DNA of 64,000 bases from Microstegium vimineum (Eukaryota; Streptophyta; Magnoliopsida; Poales; Poaceae): assembly GCA_022036555.1 (NCBI GenBank), contig CM039126.1, forward strand, positions 7,670,079-7,734,078. The letters are read 5' to 3'. A program made the translations under genes and the position numbers. Shown piece by piece: positions 22,701 through 34,915 of this stretch (its first letter is position 1; each line of letters opens with the position of its first letter). The notes beneath the pieces are model-generated. The model searched no databases. It saw only the letters and a program-made list of their open reading frames with translations, and was not told the DNA's origin.

Positions 22701-23866
22701 CCGGCGAGGAAGTCGTTGGCGCATTCTTCTATGCATCCCCAGACAAGGGGAAGGCCAAGGCGGACGAGCCCGGGGGCTCGAATAATGGGCCCAAGAGGAA
22801 CAACAACAACAACAACAACAAGAACCAGCCGGGTCGACGCGACGTCGAGCCCGACGATCTTGTCGCTGTGACAGACAAGAAGAAGCCTCGAGGTCCCCCT
22901 CTCGAGGGGGGCGTCTACGACAAGATGCTGAAAGAGCCCTGCCCCTATCACAAGGGACCGGCCAACCACAGCCTCGAGGACTGTCGCATGCTCAAGAAGT
23001 ACTTCGACTCTCTTGGCCTCAAGAAATACGACAAGAAGGAGGATCCACAAGACGGGGGCTTCCCCGAGATTCACGACTGCTACATGATCTACGGGGGACC
23101 CTCGACTCGACTCAGTGCGCGTCAGCGCAAGAGGGAGCGTCGAGAAGTCTTTTCCATTCGAGCCAAGGCTCCTCGATACCTCGACTGGTCCCACACGCCG
23201 ATCACCTTCGACCAGAACGACCACCCCAAGCACATCCCCAATGCATGGGTCTACCCACTCATCGTCGACCCGATCATACTCAACACCCGCCTCACCAAGG
23301 TACTCATGGATGGGGGAAGCAACCTCAACATCATCTACGCTGAGACCCTCGACCTCCTGGGGATCCCGAGGACCATGCTCCTGCCCAGCACGGGGGGATT
23401 CCACGGGATTGTTCCAGGGAAGAAGGCACTCCCGATCGGCGGTGTCAAGCTAACCGTCTGCTTCGGTACCCCCTCGAACTTCCGGAAGGAAGATCTGACC
23501 TTCGAGGTGGTCGCGTTCCATGGCATCTACCACGCCATCATCGGTCGACATGGATACGCCAAGTTTATGGCAATCCTTTACTACACCTACCTCAAGCTGA
23601 AGATGCCAGGGCCCGAGGGAGTCATCACCGTCGACACCTCCTACGAGCACGCTTACGACTGCGACGTCGAGTGCGTAGAAAACGCCGAGGCGCTCAAGGA
23701 GTCAGCCATCCTCGCGGCCCTCGACGACTTCTCCAAGGAGATCCCCGACCCCAAGCGGCACGCCGGCAACTTCAAGCCGGCAGAGGACACCAAGACCATC
23801 CCGCTCGACCTCGGCCACGCGGATGGGAAGGCGCTGACGATCAGCGCCACCCTCGAGCCCAAATAG
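22676..23866 (+). pseudogene. Gag C-terminus and aspartic protease of the Tat element
   Basis: A 396-codon open segment. It starts with the end of gag (DLMDIVANYAAGEE), an asparagine run, and a CCHC-like knuckle (CPYHKGPANHSLEDC). The protease region has the active-site sequence VLMDGGSNLNIIY (catalytic Asp codon 23309-23311) and a later AIIGRHGY motif. DGGS in place of D(S/T)G is usual in this lineage. It ends at TAG 23864-23866 in the phrase PK*EVVLVEF, in frame with the RT segment, so the stop interrupts one original polyprotein. Confidence 0.85.
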
Positions 23867-23872
23867 GAAGTC

Positions 23873-25303
23873 GTGCTCGTCGAATTTCTCCACGCGAATG
23901 CTGACGTGTTTGCGTGGAGTCCCTCGGATATGCCAGGCATTCCGAGGGATGTCGCCGAGCACTCCTTGGACATCCGGGCCGGATCCAAACCGGTGAAGCA
24001 ACGGCTGCGCCGCTTCGATGAGGAGAAGCGCAGAATCATCGAGGAGGAGGTCGACAAGCTTTTGAAGGCCGGATTCATCAAGGAGGTACATCATTCTGAG
24101 TGGTTAGCAAATCCTGTACTAGTCAAGAAAAAGAATGGAAAGGATAGAATGTGCGTAGACTACACTAGTTTAAATAAAGCATGTCCTAAGGTTCCTTTTC
24201 CATTACCACGTATTGATCAAATAGTAGACTCCACTGCAGGATGTGAAACTCTCTGCTTCCTTGACGCGTATTTTGGCTATCACAAAATAAAGATGAAGGA
24301 GTCCAATCAGCTCGCGACTTCCTTCATCACCCCCTTTGGCATATTTTGCTACCTCACTATGCCGTTCGGTTTGCGAAACGCCAGGGCCACATATCAACGA
24401 TGCATGCTCCATGTCTTTGGAAAACACATAGGACTGACCATCGAGGCCTACGTCGATGACATCGTGGTCAAATCCAAAGCAGTCGGGAACCTAGTCGGGG
24501 ACCTTGAAATCGCATTTGGGTGCCTCAGGGCAAACCACATAAAGCTAAACCCAGAGAAGTGTGTCTTTGGGGTCCCTCGAGGCATGCTCCTAGGGTACAT
24601 AGTTTCCCAGCACGGAATCGAGGACAACCCTGAGAATGTAACCACAATCACTAGGATGGGCCCGATCAACGACCTTAAGGGCGTACAAAGGGTCACGGGG
24701 TGCCTCGCCGCCCTCAGCCGGTTCATATCACGGCTCGGAGAGAAGGCACTACCCCTTTACCGCCTCCTAAAGAAAACAGAACACTTCACATGGACCGTCG
24801 AGGCCGAGGAGTCACTCTCCAAACTCAAAGCCTTACTTACCTCATCACCTATCTTGGTGCCCCCAAGCCCAGCCGAGCCCCTCTTGCTCTATGTCGCAGC
24901 AACTACCCAGGTAGTCAGCGCTGTCATAGTGGTCGAGAGGGCAGAAGAGGGACACACCCTACTGGTGCAGAGGCCCGTCTACTTCATAAGCGAGGTGCTC
25001 TCAGGAACCAAAATGAGATACCCCCACATTCAGAAGTTGTTATACGCCATCGTCCTCACTCAGCGCAAGCTCCAACACTATTTTCTGGGCCACCCGGTTA
25101 CTGTGGTCTCGTCTTTCCCCCTCGGGGAGATAATCCAGAACCGGGAGGCGTCTGGGAGAATCGCAAAGTGGTCGGTCGAGCTCATGGGGGAAACTCTCTC
25201 CTATGCCCCTCGGAAGGCCATCAAGTCTCAGGTATTGGCAGACTTCATTGCAGAATGGACCGATACTCAACTACCCCCGGCGCAAGTTCAGACCGAGCTC
25301 TAG
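23873..25303 (+). pseudogene. Reverse transcriptase of the Tat element
   Basis: A 476-codon segment carrying the full RT order: KPVKQRLRRFDEEKRR, the HSEWLANPVLVKKKNGKDRMCVDY-type entry, FLDAYFGYHKIKM (usually FLDAYSGYHQI), FITPFGIFCYLTMPFGL, and the catalytic YVDD at 24449-24460. The thumb and first RNase H region follow (ILVPPSPAEPLLLYVA..., KMRYPHIQKLLYAIV). It copies element RNA to DNA in cytoplasmic particles. It ends at TAG 25301-25303, where the second RNase H region continues in the same frame four bases later. Confidence 0.92.
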
Positions 25304-25850
25304 ACCATGTACTTCGACGGATCGTTGATGAAGACGGGGGCAGGCACCGGATTGCTTTTCATATCACCCTCAGGGGTCCACATGCGCTACGTCATCCGCC
25401 TCCACTTCCCCATCTCCAACAACGTAGTCGAGTATGAGGCCCTCGTCAACGGTCTTCGCATCGCCATCGAGCTCGGGGTCCGACGCCTCGACGTTCGAGG
25501 GGACTCGTAGCTTGTGATCGACCAGGTGATGAAGGCCTCGAGCTGCCACGAACCCAAGATGGAAGCCTACTACAAGGAGGTCCGAAAGCTCGAGGACAAA
25601 TTCTACGGCCTCGAGCTCAACCACGTGGCTCGCCGGTACAACGAAGCTGCTGACGAGCTAGCCAAAATCGCGTCTACCCGAGGCACGCTTCCTCCCAATG
25701 TCTTCTCGAGGGACCTTCACAAGCCATCTGTCGACCTAGGCTCGGGGGCTCCTGCCCTTGAGCAAGGGGTCGATCCACCCCCCTCGACCGATCCTCCCTC
25801 GAACGGAAGAGAGGTCATGGAGATCGACAAAACAACCGCAACACCAACCC
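25304..25850 (+). pseudogene. Second RNase H-like domain of the Tat element
   Basis: Begins TMYFDGSLMKTGAGTGL and continues NNVVEYEALVNGLRIAIELG, RRLDVRGDS, a TAG stop (25508-25510), then LVIDQVM and ARRYNEAADELAKIAS. The D...E...D...D layout (FDGS, YEAL, RGDS, NEAADELA) is that of the additional plant-type RNase H found in Tat elements. The TAG sits where this family normally has Gln (RGDSQLV), fitting a C-to-T change of CAG. Confidence 0.85.
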
Positions 25851-27103
25851 CCTCGACGGACTGGCGCACACCCTACCTCGAGTATCTGACACGGGGCGAG
25901 CTCCCAGAGGACCGCACCGAAGCCCGACGCATAGCCCGACACGCCAAAACCTACGTCTTGTATGGGGATGGCCACGAGCTGTATCGACGCAGCCCTACCG
26001 GTGTACTTCAACGTTGCCTCACCCTCAAGGAGGGGGCGACACTACTGAAGGACCTACACTCGGGGGCTTGCGGCCACCACGCGGCGCCAAGAACGCTGGT
26101 AGGAAGCGCCTTTCGACAAGGCTTCTACTGGCCGATAGCCGTCGCCGATGCTACCAAACTTGTTTGATCTTGCAAGGGATGCCAATTCTACGCCAGGCAG
26201 ACCCACCTACCCGCCCAAGCTCTTCAGATGATACCTATAACTTGGCCATTCGCGGTATGGGGGCTCGACATGGTCGGCCCCCTGAAGAAAACCAAAGGTG
26301 GCCACACCCACCTCCTCGTGGCCATAGACAAGTTCTCGAAATGGATCGAGGCTCGACCCATCACCAACATTCAATCTCGACAAGCTGTGTTGTTCTTCAC
26401 CGACATCGTCCACCGCTCCGGGGTCCCCAATACCATTATCACCGACAACGGCACGCAGTTCACTGGCCAAAAGTTCTTGGACTTCTGTGACCACCATAGC
26501 ATCAAGTTGAACTGGTCTGCAGTCGCTCACCCTCGAACTAACGGCCAGGTCAAGCGCACCAATGGTATGGTTTTGCAGGGCCTCAAGCCAAGGATCTTCG
26601 ACCGGCTAAACATACACGGCAAGAGATGGGTCGATGAGTTGCCCTCTGTCCTATGGAGTCTCCGAACGACGCCGGGTCGAGCCACGGGGTTCTCCCTGTT
26701 CTTCTTAGTCTATGGGTCTGAGGTCGTCCTCCCCACTGACCTCGAGTATGGTTCCCCTCGACTAAAGGCCTACAGCGAGCAAGCCAACGCAGCAGCCCGA
26801 GAAGACTCCCTCGACTAGCTCGAGGAAGCCCGGGACGTGGCCCTCTTCAAGTCGGCAAAGTACCAGCAGACGCTGCGGCGCTACCACGACAAGCACATAC
26901 GCAAAAGGGACCTCGAAGTCGGCGACCTCGTGTTGCGCCGTCGACAAAGCAACAAGGGGCGTCACAAGCTGACGCCACCTTGGGAAGGACCCTTCATCGT
27001 GGCAGAGGTGCTAAAGCCAGGGACTTACAAGCTAAAGAATGACAAGGGCGAGGTCCTCACCAACGCATGGAACATCGAGCAGCTACGTCGCTTTTACCCC
27101 TAA
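25850..27103 (+). pseudogene. Integrase of the Tat element, catalytic Glu lost
   Basis: The zinc-binding region (GHHAAPRTL... SCKGCQ) is interrupted by TGA at 26165-26167, probably from CGA. The core has catalytic Asp 1 in VWGLDMVG (26267-26269) and Asp 2 in TDNGTQF (26444-26446). At the expected 35-residue spacing the third acidic residue is Lys (NGQVKRTN, AAG 26552-26554) instead of Glu. TAG at 26816-26818 follows, then the C-terminal region (RDLEVGDLVLRR, KLTPPWEGPF) to the stop at 27103. The domain would be unable to insert DNA. The Glu-to-Lys change is G to A within a former CG site. Confidence 0.9.
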
Positions 27104-27658
27104 GGCCTCGAGGCCTTGTACATTTTCCACATTACGTACATTTATCGCATTATGAATGAATAAAATGTTCTCGAAATACATTTCACATTCGTTCATAACT
27201 ATGAGGTAGCCTCGACTCTGCTCCAGCAAAGTCAAGCCTCCCTCAGGGGCTGACAGGGGGGACCCCCCTCCCAAGTCCTCTAAAAACCCGAACGTTTTTT
27301 CAAAACTCGGCCTTCTCTCTCCACCTTCGCCCCGAGTACGCTTCACGGCTAAGTAAAAAATGCCTCGAACTCCCTAAGGGCCGAGGGCCATCGAGCTGGG
27401 GACTCTCCTACGCCTCAGGGCTATGGTACCCCCACTCGCTCCCCCCTCCAGGGATACGAGCGTGCGTCGAATACTTAGTCCACAAGCAATGACTCAGATA
27501 AAGAGAAATAGAGACGGCTCGAGAAATAAAAACACCCAGATGCATCTCGAATAAAATGCATTAAAGTTAAGAAGCCCCCAGGGGCTCGACATCATATTGT
27601 CACAAAAGCTAATCTATTACATGGACCTTCTTGTCCAGATTTGGCTCACAGGCCTCGA

Positions 27659-30600
27659 CTACTCATCGCCATCGCCGTCCGGCAGGGGAAGCACCTCGGC
27701 CTCGAACAGCTTCGCCAACTCACCGCCGGGCACCTCTGCGGCGTCGATCAGCTCATGGCATCTCGCCATGTTCGCTTCATCAGTCAGCTCCAGGTCGACG
27801 ACGAAGCCGCTGGCGACGACGTCGAGGTCGTAGTTGTACCCTGAGCGGATGACCGTGAGCGCCCGCTTCACGCCTATGTGAAGGGCAGCACGGACCTACT
27901 CCGTCACTTCACGGGTCGCGGCGAAGAGCCGGCGCAAGAGGGAATCCCCACACACGTCTCCCGCAACCGGCAGCTCTGGCTCGACACCCATGCTGTCGCA
28001 GAAGGAGGAGATGGCGTCCCCAAGCCTCTCGTTCAGGCTCGTCTCTGCCCCGAGGAGGTTTTGAAGACTGGTCAGATCCTCATGGGCTCGAGCCTTGTCC
28101 CCTTTGAGTTCTGTTAGAACAAATAGAGGACTCCGTCAAAACCAAAAAAGCAGGGGAAGGGTCGAAAATAGGCAAGTTTAATAATATCTCTAAAAAACTC
28201 ACCTTTGGCGTGTGCTTCCAGGGTGACGTAATCCTGCTCAGCCCTCTGAAGTTGGTGGCGGACGTCGACGAGCTCTGCAGCCTGGTCGCTGTTTTTAGCC
28301 CGGAGGTCCTCGATGATCTTGCCAGTACCATCGAGGGCCCTCTTCTGGTTAGCCGCCACCTCCCCCAGAGCGTTGCGGTCGTGGGAGACAGTGTCAAAAT
28401 CCGCCTGGAGCTCCTGGACCCACCCCTCGAGGAAGGTGCGGTCGGAACCCGCCTGCTTCAGGTCGGCCTCGAGATGCCGGACATGTTCCGCCGCTCGAGC
28501 CAGTTCCTCCCTCAGCTGGGTGGACCCCTCCTCCGCCGTACGCCGGGCCTTCTGGGCAGCGTCCCGCTGCTGCTCGGCCTCGGCAACCTCCTTGAAGGTG
28601 GCCTCGGCCCTCGACTGTGCCCGGGAGGCCTCCTCCTGAGCGGCCTTGGCCCCCTCCTGCACGGCGGCCGCCTCGACCGTCGCCTGGGTGGCCTCGGCCT
28701 CCGCCTTCTCCAGCGAGGCGTGGAGGATGGGGAGCTGACTCCACTGCTCCTACGACCGCAGGATGAACTGGGACTTGTCGTATGACCTCGCCCTCAACAC
28801 CTGACAGGGATAAAAAGGAAGGTCATCAGAAAAGAATAGCAAAATGACCCAAGCAAGATCAGAGAGAAAACAAGGCTTACTTCCATCCCCCAGTACAAAT
28901 CCGCAGAAGCAACCTCCGCCGACACGCATACCACATGGGCAAGCCATGCCCGGAACTCCTGCAGGTGCTCCCACTCCCCGAGCTCGGTTTGATCATCGAG
29001 CTTGAAGAAGGTGCGCCCTGGGTCTTGGGGGTCGACCAGCTCGAGGGGCTCCTGCCCCCAGAACTTGCTGCGGCGGTCGATCCTCTCCTTGACCTCCCGC
29101 ATGAGGCCCTGGCGCATCTCGAGGTCACCCCCGTGGAGCCTCACCCGCTCCGCCAAAGTGGGGAAGGGGGTCGCCCCCTCGAGCCGGGCACTCCCGGCCT
29201 CGGAGTCATCCTGCAGGACCGGTGCCGGCCCCTCCGGGTCATCGCCTCTAAGCACAAGAGGTCCCCGCCGTGAGAATAACCCTGCGCGGTGAAGAAAACA
29301 CACATTAGCACCCGATGTCGCAGGCTCACCACGGTCCCCTCCCTCCACATCGACTAAGTTAGGGGGCGAAGCACCTCCAGCAGACGGCAGCCTGACCTCG
29401 ACGACAGGCTGAGCAGCCGCCTCGGACATTGTCACGTCCGCCGCGCTGCTTCCTTGCAGCGCCACGACAGCCCCCTCCGGCTCCGACCGGGGGGTCGTCA
29501 CTACCGCCATCTCCGCCATCTCCGTCGTCGTCGCCGTCTCCGTCGCCGGCGTCACCTCGAGCTCCTCGGTCCATCCTCCCTCCTCGACAGGCTCGGGGAG
29601 CGGCGCCGAGGACCCCTCAACGAGGGTCTCCACCGACGACGGCACCTCCGGCGCGGCAACAACCGCACCCTCGTGTTCGTGCCGCTGACACGCCTCCCAC
29701 GACGCGAGGTTCTCGGGCCACCGGCTCGGCTCCGGGCGCTCCAGCGTCTTACCCTCGCCGGCGGAGGTCAATCGACCACCTCCACCTCCACGACGGCTGG
29801 GGGCTCGACCCCCTCAGGCACGGCCGTCGTCGACGCCGGCTCCACGCCTTCCGAGGCTGCTGGCATGCCCCCCTCCGACGGGGTGGTGAGCACGGCCTCG
29901 ACCGCCACTCCGGCGGACCCCGTCGATGCGACGGGTCGACCCGCCTCTTCCTCTGCTCAAGCTCGCTCCGCGGCGGCCTGCGCCTGCCCGCGCCCTATCG
30001 CCTCCCGCGCCTTGGCCGCCCATGCCGCACCTGGGGCGAGGGTCAAAGGGGACGAGGCGACAGGACTGGCCCCGGCGGCCATCTTGGCCGCGGCCTCCGC
30101 CTTCAGCCTCTTGGCCGGGGTGAGGGTCGCGTCCTCCGACGAGCGCTTCACCCTGAAAAAGGAACTCATACGCAACGGTAAGCGCAAGTCATAACTAACA
30201 AAAAATACTCGGGATCGACAGGAAGGCAACTTACCCAGCGGAATCGCGGGGGTCTGACCCGTGGACCTCGAGCCGCTCGGGGGCTTCTGCGAGGCACGTC
30301 GGGAGCCACTTCTCCCGCTAGCGCTGGCTGCGGCAGGGGTTGAGGCTGCTCCCGGCACCGTATCCTTGGCAGGGGCCAACGGCGTCTTCATCGGCTCCAT
30401 CCCGGTCTCCTCCTGGGTCGACGGGCCTGATGCTCGTGCGCTCGACCAAGTAGGCGTCGGGGGCGTGCTCGACCGACCCCTCGACGGGACCGCGACGAAC
30501 GGCTACGCGTCTGCCGCGGCACTTCACCTTGAAGAGTCGCGGGGCGCTCGTCCCGCGACTCAATTCCGATAGCTGGGGTCGACCTCGACGTTGACCCCTC

Positions 30601-32025
30601 TCCTCCTCCAATACTGGCGGCCGCCCCCTGACACTCGGGCACCGCTCTTTCTTCCTGGAGCCCTCGCTGCAGCTCGGCCTCCTCCTGCTCCGGCTCCTCT
30701 TCCTGCATAAGGACGATACCCGTCAGGTCAAAGGGCGAAAGGCCTAACCCGATACCGTCACATCATGACATCATCTGTAGCAACCTCGTCGCTGCTCGAC
30801 CCCTCATCCTCATCCTCCTCCAAGGGGGACTCCTCCTCGGGAAGGTTGGCACGCCTCTGCCGTGTCTGGCGTCGTTCACACTCATCCTTCTCTCGGGCCT
30901 TTTTTCCCCCTTATCCTCCTTGGCCTTGTCCTTGTTCTTCTTGTCCTTCTCGGCCTGAAGGCGTCTCACCTGGGAGTCGTTCCGCTCCTCCTTCACCGAT
31001 GGAAGCGACTTCTGGAAGACGATGTCCCCCTGAGGAACACAAGGCGGTTAGAACGCAGGCAAATGAGACAAACAAGACAGACAAGAGGGCATTGACAGAG
31101 AAAGGAGGTGTCGTACTAGTTGGACATAGCCCTGATCTGGCATCATGGGGACACTGGTGACGCCCCCCACCTCGAACGCGCCGGCAAAGGAGGCGCGTAC
31201 TCGGCGGACCACCCTCTCGAGGGGCAGTTCGTCCTCCACGAGGCGACACCCCGTGAGATCCACCCCCGGGCGCATCTCGTCGAGGCGTCGCGGGCGAGCC
31301 ATCAGCGACACGACTCACCGCTGGCGGAAGGCCGACGCGACGATCACCGCCGTAAGTCCCGCCTTCTTTAGACGAGAGATCGCGCTGAGTAGGTGGTCGT
31401 AGCGCTTCTGCTTCTTCTGCTCGACGTCATACCTCCAGTGGTCGGGCCTCGAGTTGATCGTCCTCCCGGTGTAGGCGGGGAACAGACCGTCGTCGTTCCT
31501 CAAGTAGAACCACCCAGAGTGCCATCCTGAGTGGCTCGACGTGAGCTTCGCTGGGATCCAGCTGTCCGCCCTCTTGAGGGCGATGCTGCAACACCCTGCC
31601 CTGACCATCCTGCGGCTACCGCTCCCGGCCGAGGCGTGGAACAGGCCCGCCTCGAACAGGTGGATCCACAGCTCCCAATGCGGCTCCATCCCCAGGTACC
31701 CTTCGCACACGGCGGCAAAGACCGCCGCATGACAGATACCGTTGGGGGAAAGGTGTTGGAGCTCCACGTCGTAGTGGTGGAGGATGCCGCGCAGAAGACG
31801 GTTGGGGGGAGATCCCAACCCCGCCCGGTGGAAAGCTTCGAAGCTGACCACATAACCCTCCGGCGGGTTGGGCTCAGCGTCCTCCCTCGGCGGCACTATC
31901 CACTCCGGCCAGTCCACGGAGGTGATGGGTCGGAGAAGGCCGCTCTCCACTAAATCTCCCAAATGCGCCACGGTCGCTGACGATGGAAGCCAGGCATCAG
32001 GGTCGCGCAAGCTGTAGCTGGCCAT
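27659..32025 (-). pseudogene. Antisense spliced gene of the Tat element ('gypsy-type transposon' protein)
   Basis: Runs opposite to gag-pol. Exon 1 (32025-31117) starts MASYSLRDPDAWLP and contains the plant gypsy-type transposon domain (GLGSPPNRLLRGILHHYDVEL, ICHAAVFAAVCEGYLG). A TGA at 31315-31317 interrupts it. A donor at 31116 and an acceptor ending at 31030 bound an intron. Exon 2 begins GDIVFQKSLPSVKEERN, with a probable frameshift in an A run near 30910. Later segments are Pro/Ala/Glu-rich, then FFKLDDQTELGEWEHL (about 29000), a long coiled coil (28790-28210) and the C-terminus VKRALTVIRSGYNYDL...SGFVV (stop 27659). Such antisense genes are typical of Tat elements; their role is unknown. 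This copy is broken. Confidence 0.8.
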
Positions 32026-32203
32026 GAGAGCAGGGAAGCGGATGCGCTCGGATTCGGAGGTGGAAGGTATGTTGTCAATCTCTCCTCTCCCCACTTTCGC
32101 GCACGCAGAGATCCGACTCGGTGGGCGACAGAGGCAATGACGAAAGGAGAAGGAGGCAGTGAAGGCAATGACAAGTGTGAGGGAGCCGACTCCCCACCCT
32201 CCG

Positions 32204-32211
32204 TATTTATA
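32204..32211 (-). promoter_or_regulatory. TATA box of the antisense gene
   Basis: The minus strand reads GGTTATAAATACGG about 180 nt upstream of the antisense ATG. It is the only good TATA element there and suggests that the antisense gene has its own promoter independent of the LTRs. Confidence 0.55.
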
Positions 32212-32469
32212 ACCGGAAGCCCAACAGGCGGATCCAACGAAAGGGCAGGTAAATCTCCGCATTTAATGCACCCGCCTACCGCCCCCTCATATTCCACAGG
32301 ATAAGGCACACCCGTCGCGTCATCGGGCTCCACGCCACACTCCACGCCGCACCCTACGCCTGCTACTGCTGCAGCCGAACGGACATCTCCTAAAAAGGCG
32401 TGCCTACGGCGGACAACGTGCAACAGTGGGCGTTATCTTCGGAAGTGAGCAACGGACGTCGACCCGTCT

Positions 32470-33260
32470 GTCAAAATCTTGAGGGAGCGAAGGCTGACCC
32501 TTGCATAGGGTTCGACAACCACCCTCGAGTACCTGAGGTCAGGAAGGACCCAGGGCTATGGACTCCGGTCCACCCCCAAATCTCGAGGGAGCGAAGGCTG
32601 GCCCCACGAACAGGGTTCATAGCCGCTCTCGAGTACTCGAGTCAGGAATGACCCAGGGGGGGGCCGGCGCGAGCCCCTAGCTCGAGAACGAACTCTCGAG
32701 GCCCCCCGGGACATATCCGAGGCATAACCACGGAATACCCAAGGATCCCTACGACGGGAGGCAACGAGCCACCAACTTCCATCGAACGGAGTTGGCACCT
32801 AGGTAAGCCACGCGGTCTTGCTTAATGAGAACGCCTCAGGGCTTCTATCGACCCCTATAGAACGAGGCACGAGTTCTCACTTGGATTTCTACCCGCACCG
32901 GGCACGATTTCTACCGATTTCCGCCCGATACCAGCTCACAGAGGACTTCGAGGCTCGTCCTAACGAGGATAGCACGATGCTCTTCACCCCACAATCCGAG
33001 CGCAAGGATCTGTGGGAAGGATGCTAGGAGGTAGTGAAAGCCCAGCCACACGAGGCTCGAGGGCCAGACTACGCACGACACCCCTCGACGAAAGAGGATC
33101 GAAAACGCTCGTAGCCTAGCAGACAGAGTTGACCCCTCGATAGGGCACTATGTCTCTAGTGTCACGCTCGAGGGAGCGAAGGCTGGCCCTGAGAAGGGTT
33201 TCGACAGCCGCCCTCGAGCACCCCCTTCCCAAGGAAGTGAAACGCTCGTAGCCTGGCGAA
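32470..33260. repeat. Tandem/dispersed repeats in the 3' region of the Tat element
   Basis: The phrase CTCGAGGGAGCGAAGGCTGGCCC, followed by a GGGTTCGACAGCCGCCCTCGAGTAC-type block, occurs near 32480, 32582 and 33170, with GTCAGGAAGGACCCAGG copies near 32540 and 32643. The first two copies are about 100 bp apart. Noncoding, lying between the antisense gene's promoter and the 3' LTR. Confidence 0.75.
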
Positions 33261-33499
33261 CAGAATCGACCGTTCGATAAGGGCGCCGTGACTCTAGGTA
33301 ATCCTAACTCCCCTCGATAGAACATACGTCAAAACTCCCAAAGGAGTTCTTAATCACTCCTCCGGGGCCTCGGGAGCTAACCCCGCGGGGTGCGCTCGCG
33401 CGCACCCCACGGAGAATCAGACCATTTACTAACCCTGCAGATCATCGGCAAAAGCCCCTATACGGATTATTCTTATCCGCATAGAGGCTCGGAGGCTAC

Positions 33500-34879
33500 T
33501 GTCGGGTACAAAGGTAAGGGGTACCCTAAACCTGCGATAATCTAACGCTCAACATAGCAACCATTTTTAAGGCACGATCTAATTAGCCGTTCAAGTCAAT
33601 GGAGAAAGACCCATCACGCAAAGGCCTCCCTCACCGGCAACAACGACCAGTCATGGGCCGGTCCATTACTGGAAAAACAGTAGGAGGGATCCCCCTCTGC
33701 CTCTACCTCGACTGACGGACAGGGGTCGAACGAACGACCCCCCTGCCTCTACCTCGACTGACGGACAGGGGTCGAACGAACAACCCCTCCGCCTCACCTT
33801 AACCCCCCGAATGACGGAAGAGGGGTCGATCGAATCCCCATCGACCTCAACCCCTCGACCTCGACTGACGGACAGGGGTCGAACGAACGACCCCTGCCTC
33901 GACCCCTCGAATGACGGACAGGGGGTCGAACGAACGACCCGCGAGCAGGAGGCTTGATCAGCTCACCTGCTCCCGGTATGGGGTAAAGGGGATCCAATGC
34001 GCCTACCTGCCCCGCCTAACGCCGTGGGCACCCACTACCTCAGTCAAATCCATCAACTCGCCGCCCATGCCTGGGACCTCCGTCAATCGTGCGGCCGCTG
34101 TAGCCACATCGCAGGTACGGAATCCAGAGGCACCCCCTCGAGCCATGAACAGGACGGCCCTCGACTGTGTCCCGGGGGGCTCGACCATCGTCTCCAACCA
34201 CTCCGGCATGGCTCCCGTTCAGTCCGTCTCGCGTCAACTGTGGGACTCGTACCCATCTACAGAAGGCCAACCGTACTGCGCCATGACGTTCGGTAACGTC
34301 CAGTCTGCCATCACCATGCCCTGAACACCAGAAGGACGGGAAGGCCACGCCGCTACAGCGATCGACGTCCCATCGCAGGCATGGCGCCGCGGACACCTCT
34401 CCCATGCCTCTACACTCTAGGATCCCTGTACTCTCAGGCCTCCCCTTGATCTATAAAAGGGGACGCCGAGATAGAAGAAAGGCATGCGCATTCGTATCGG
34501 CTCACGCATTCGGACATCAGAGATCTCTCAACGAGCCGAGACATCAGCTCTGACCCGCATACACCAAGAGTCAAGCCACACACACCGCACCCGATTGCTT
34601 GATCGACACCTCAAGTAATCCACCGACCACCTAGGGTAGCCCTGCTAGTCCTAGGCCCAAGCTCATCTCGAGCACCCTCGTGTAAACCAGCTTGTACCCC
34701 TTGTACGAGCACTTTGGTACAAGATAATACAATCCATCCTCCCCCGCTGGACGTAGGGTCTTCTGTGCCCGAATCAGGATAAATCTTGTGTTGTTCTTGC
34801 ATCACATCTGGGAGAGGGAACACGTAATATACAAATTTACTAGTTGGTGGTCTTGACACCCTGGGTCATAACACCGACA
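33500..34879 (+). repeat. 3' LTR of the Tat element
   Basis: A 1380-bp direct repeat of the 5' LTR, ending CCGACA and followed by target duplication ACTAT. It is 43 bp longer than the 5' LTR, mostly because of one additional unit of the GACTGACGGACAGGGGTCGAACGAACGACCCC tandem repeat near 33710-33780. Confidence 0.97.
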
Positions 34880-34885
34880 ACTATA

Positions 34886-34915
34886 CTAGTATAATGCCCG
34901 TACTAACGCTACGGG
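34886..34915 (-). other. Helitron 3' hairpin and CTAG terminus
   Basis: A perfect 6-bp stem (CCCGTA/TACGGG) with a 7-nt loop, 11 nt before the end CTAG. It lies one base from the TSD of the Tat element, so the Tat element inserted right at the Helitron border. Confidence 0.75.

Larger units (their letters stand above)
19314..34879 (+). mobile_element. Complete Ty3/Gypsy LTR retrotransposon, Tat lineage
   Basis: A 15,566-bp element with two LTRs starting TGTCGG and ending CCGACA, flanked by the 5-bp duplication ACTAT (19309-19313 and 34880-34884). Order: 5' LTR, gag, protease, reverse transcriptase, RNase H, second RNase H-like domain, integrase, long 3' region with an antisense gene, 3' LTR. 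Two tandem RNase H regions plus an antisense gene between pol and the 3' LTR are the hallmarks of the plant Tat lineage. pol lies in one frame but is cut by TAG/TGA stops, gag has frameshifts, and the integrase lacks a catalytic residue, so this copy is not autonomous. By eye the LTRs differ at about 28 sites in 1.33 kb (around 2%). Confidence 0.97.

Noticed and set aside
22499..23404. 301-codon minus-strand ORF across gag/protease
   Set aside because: It is the mirror of the gag/protease coding sequence, with skewed hydrophobic composition and no known domain.
29429..30194. Plus-strand ORFs of about 250 codons
   Set aside because: Shadows of the antisense gene in GC-rich DNA.
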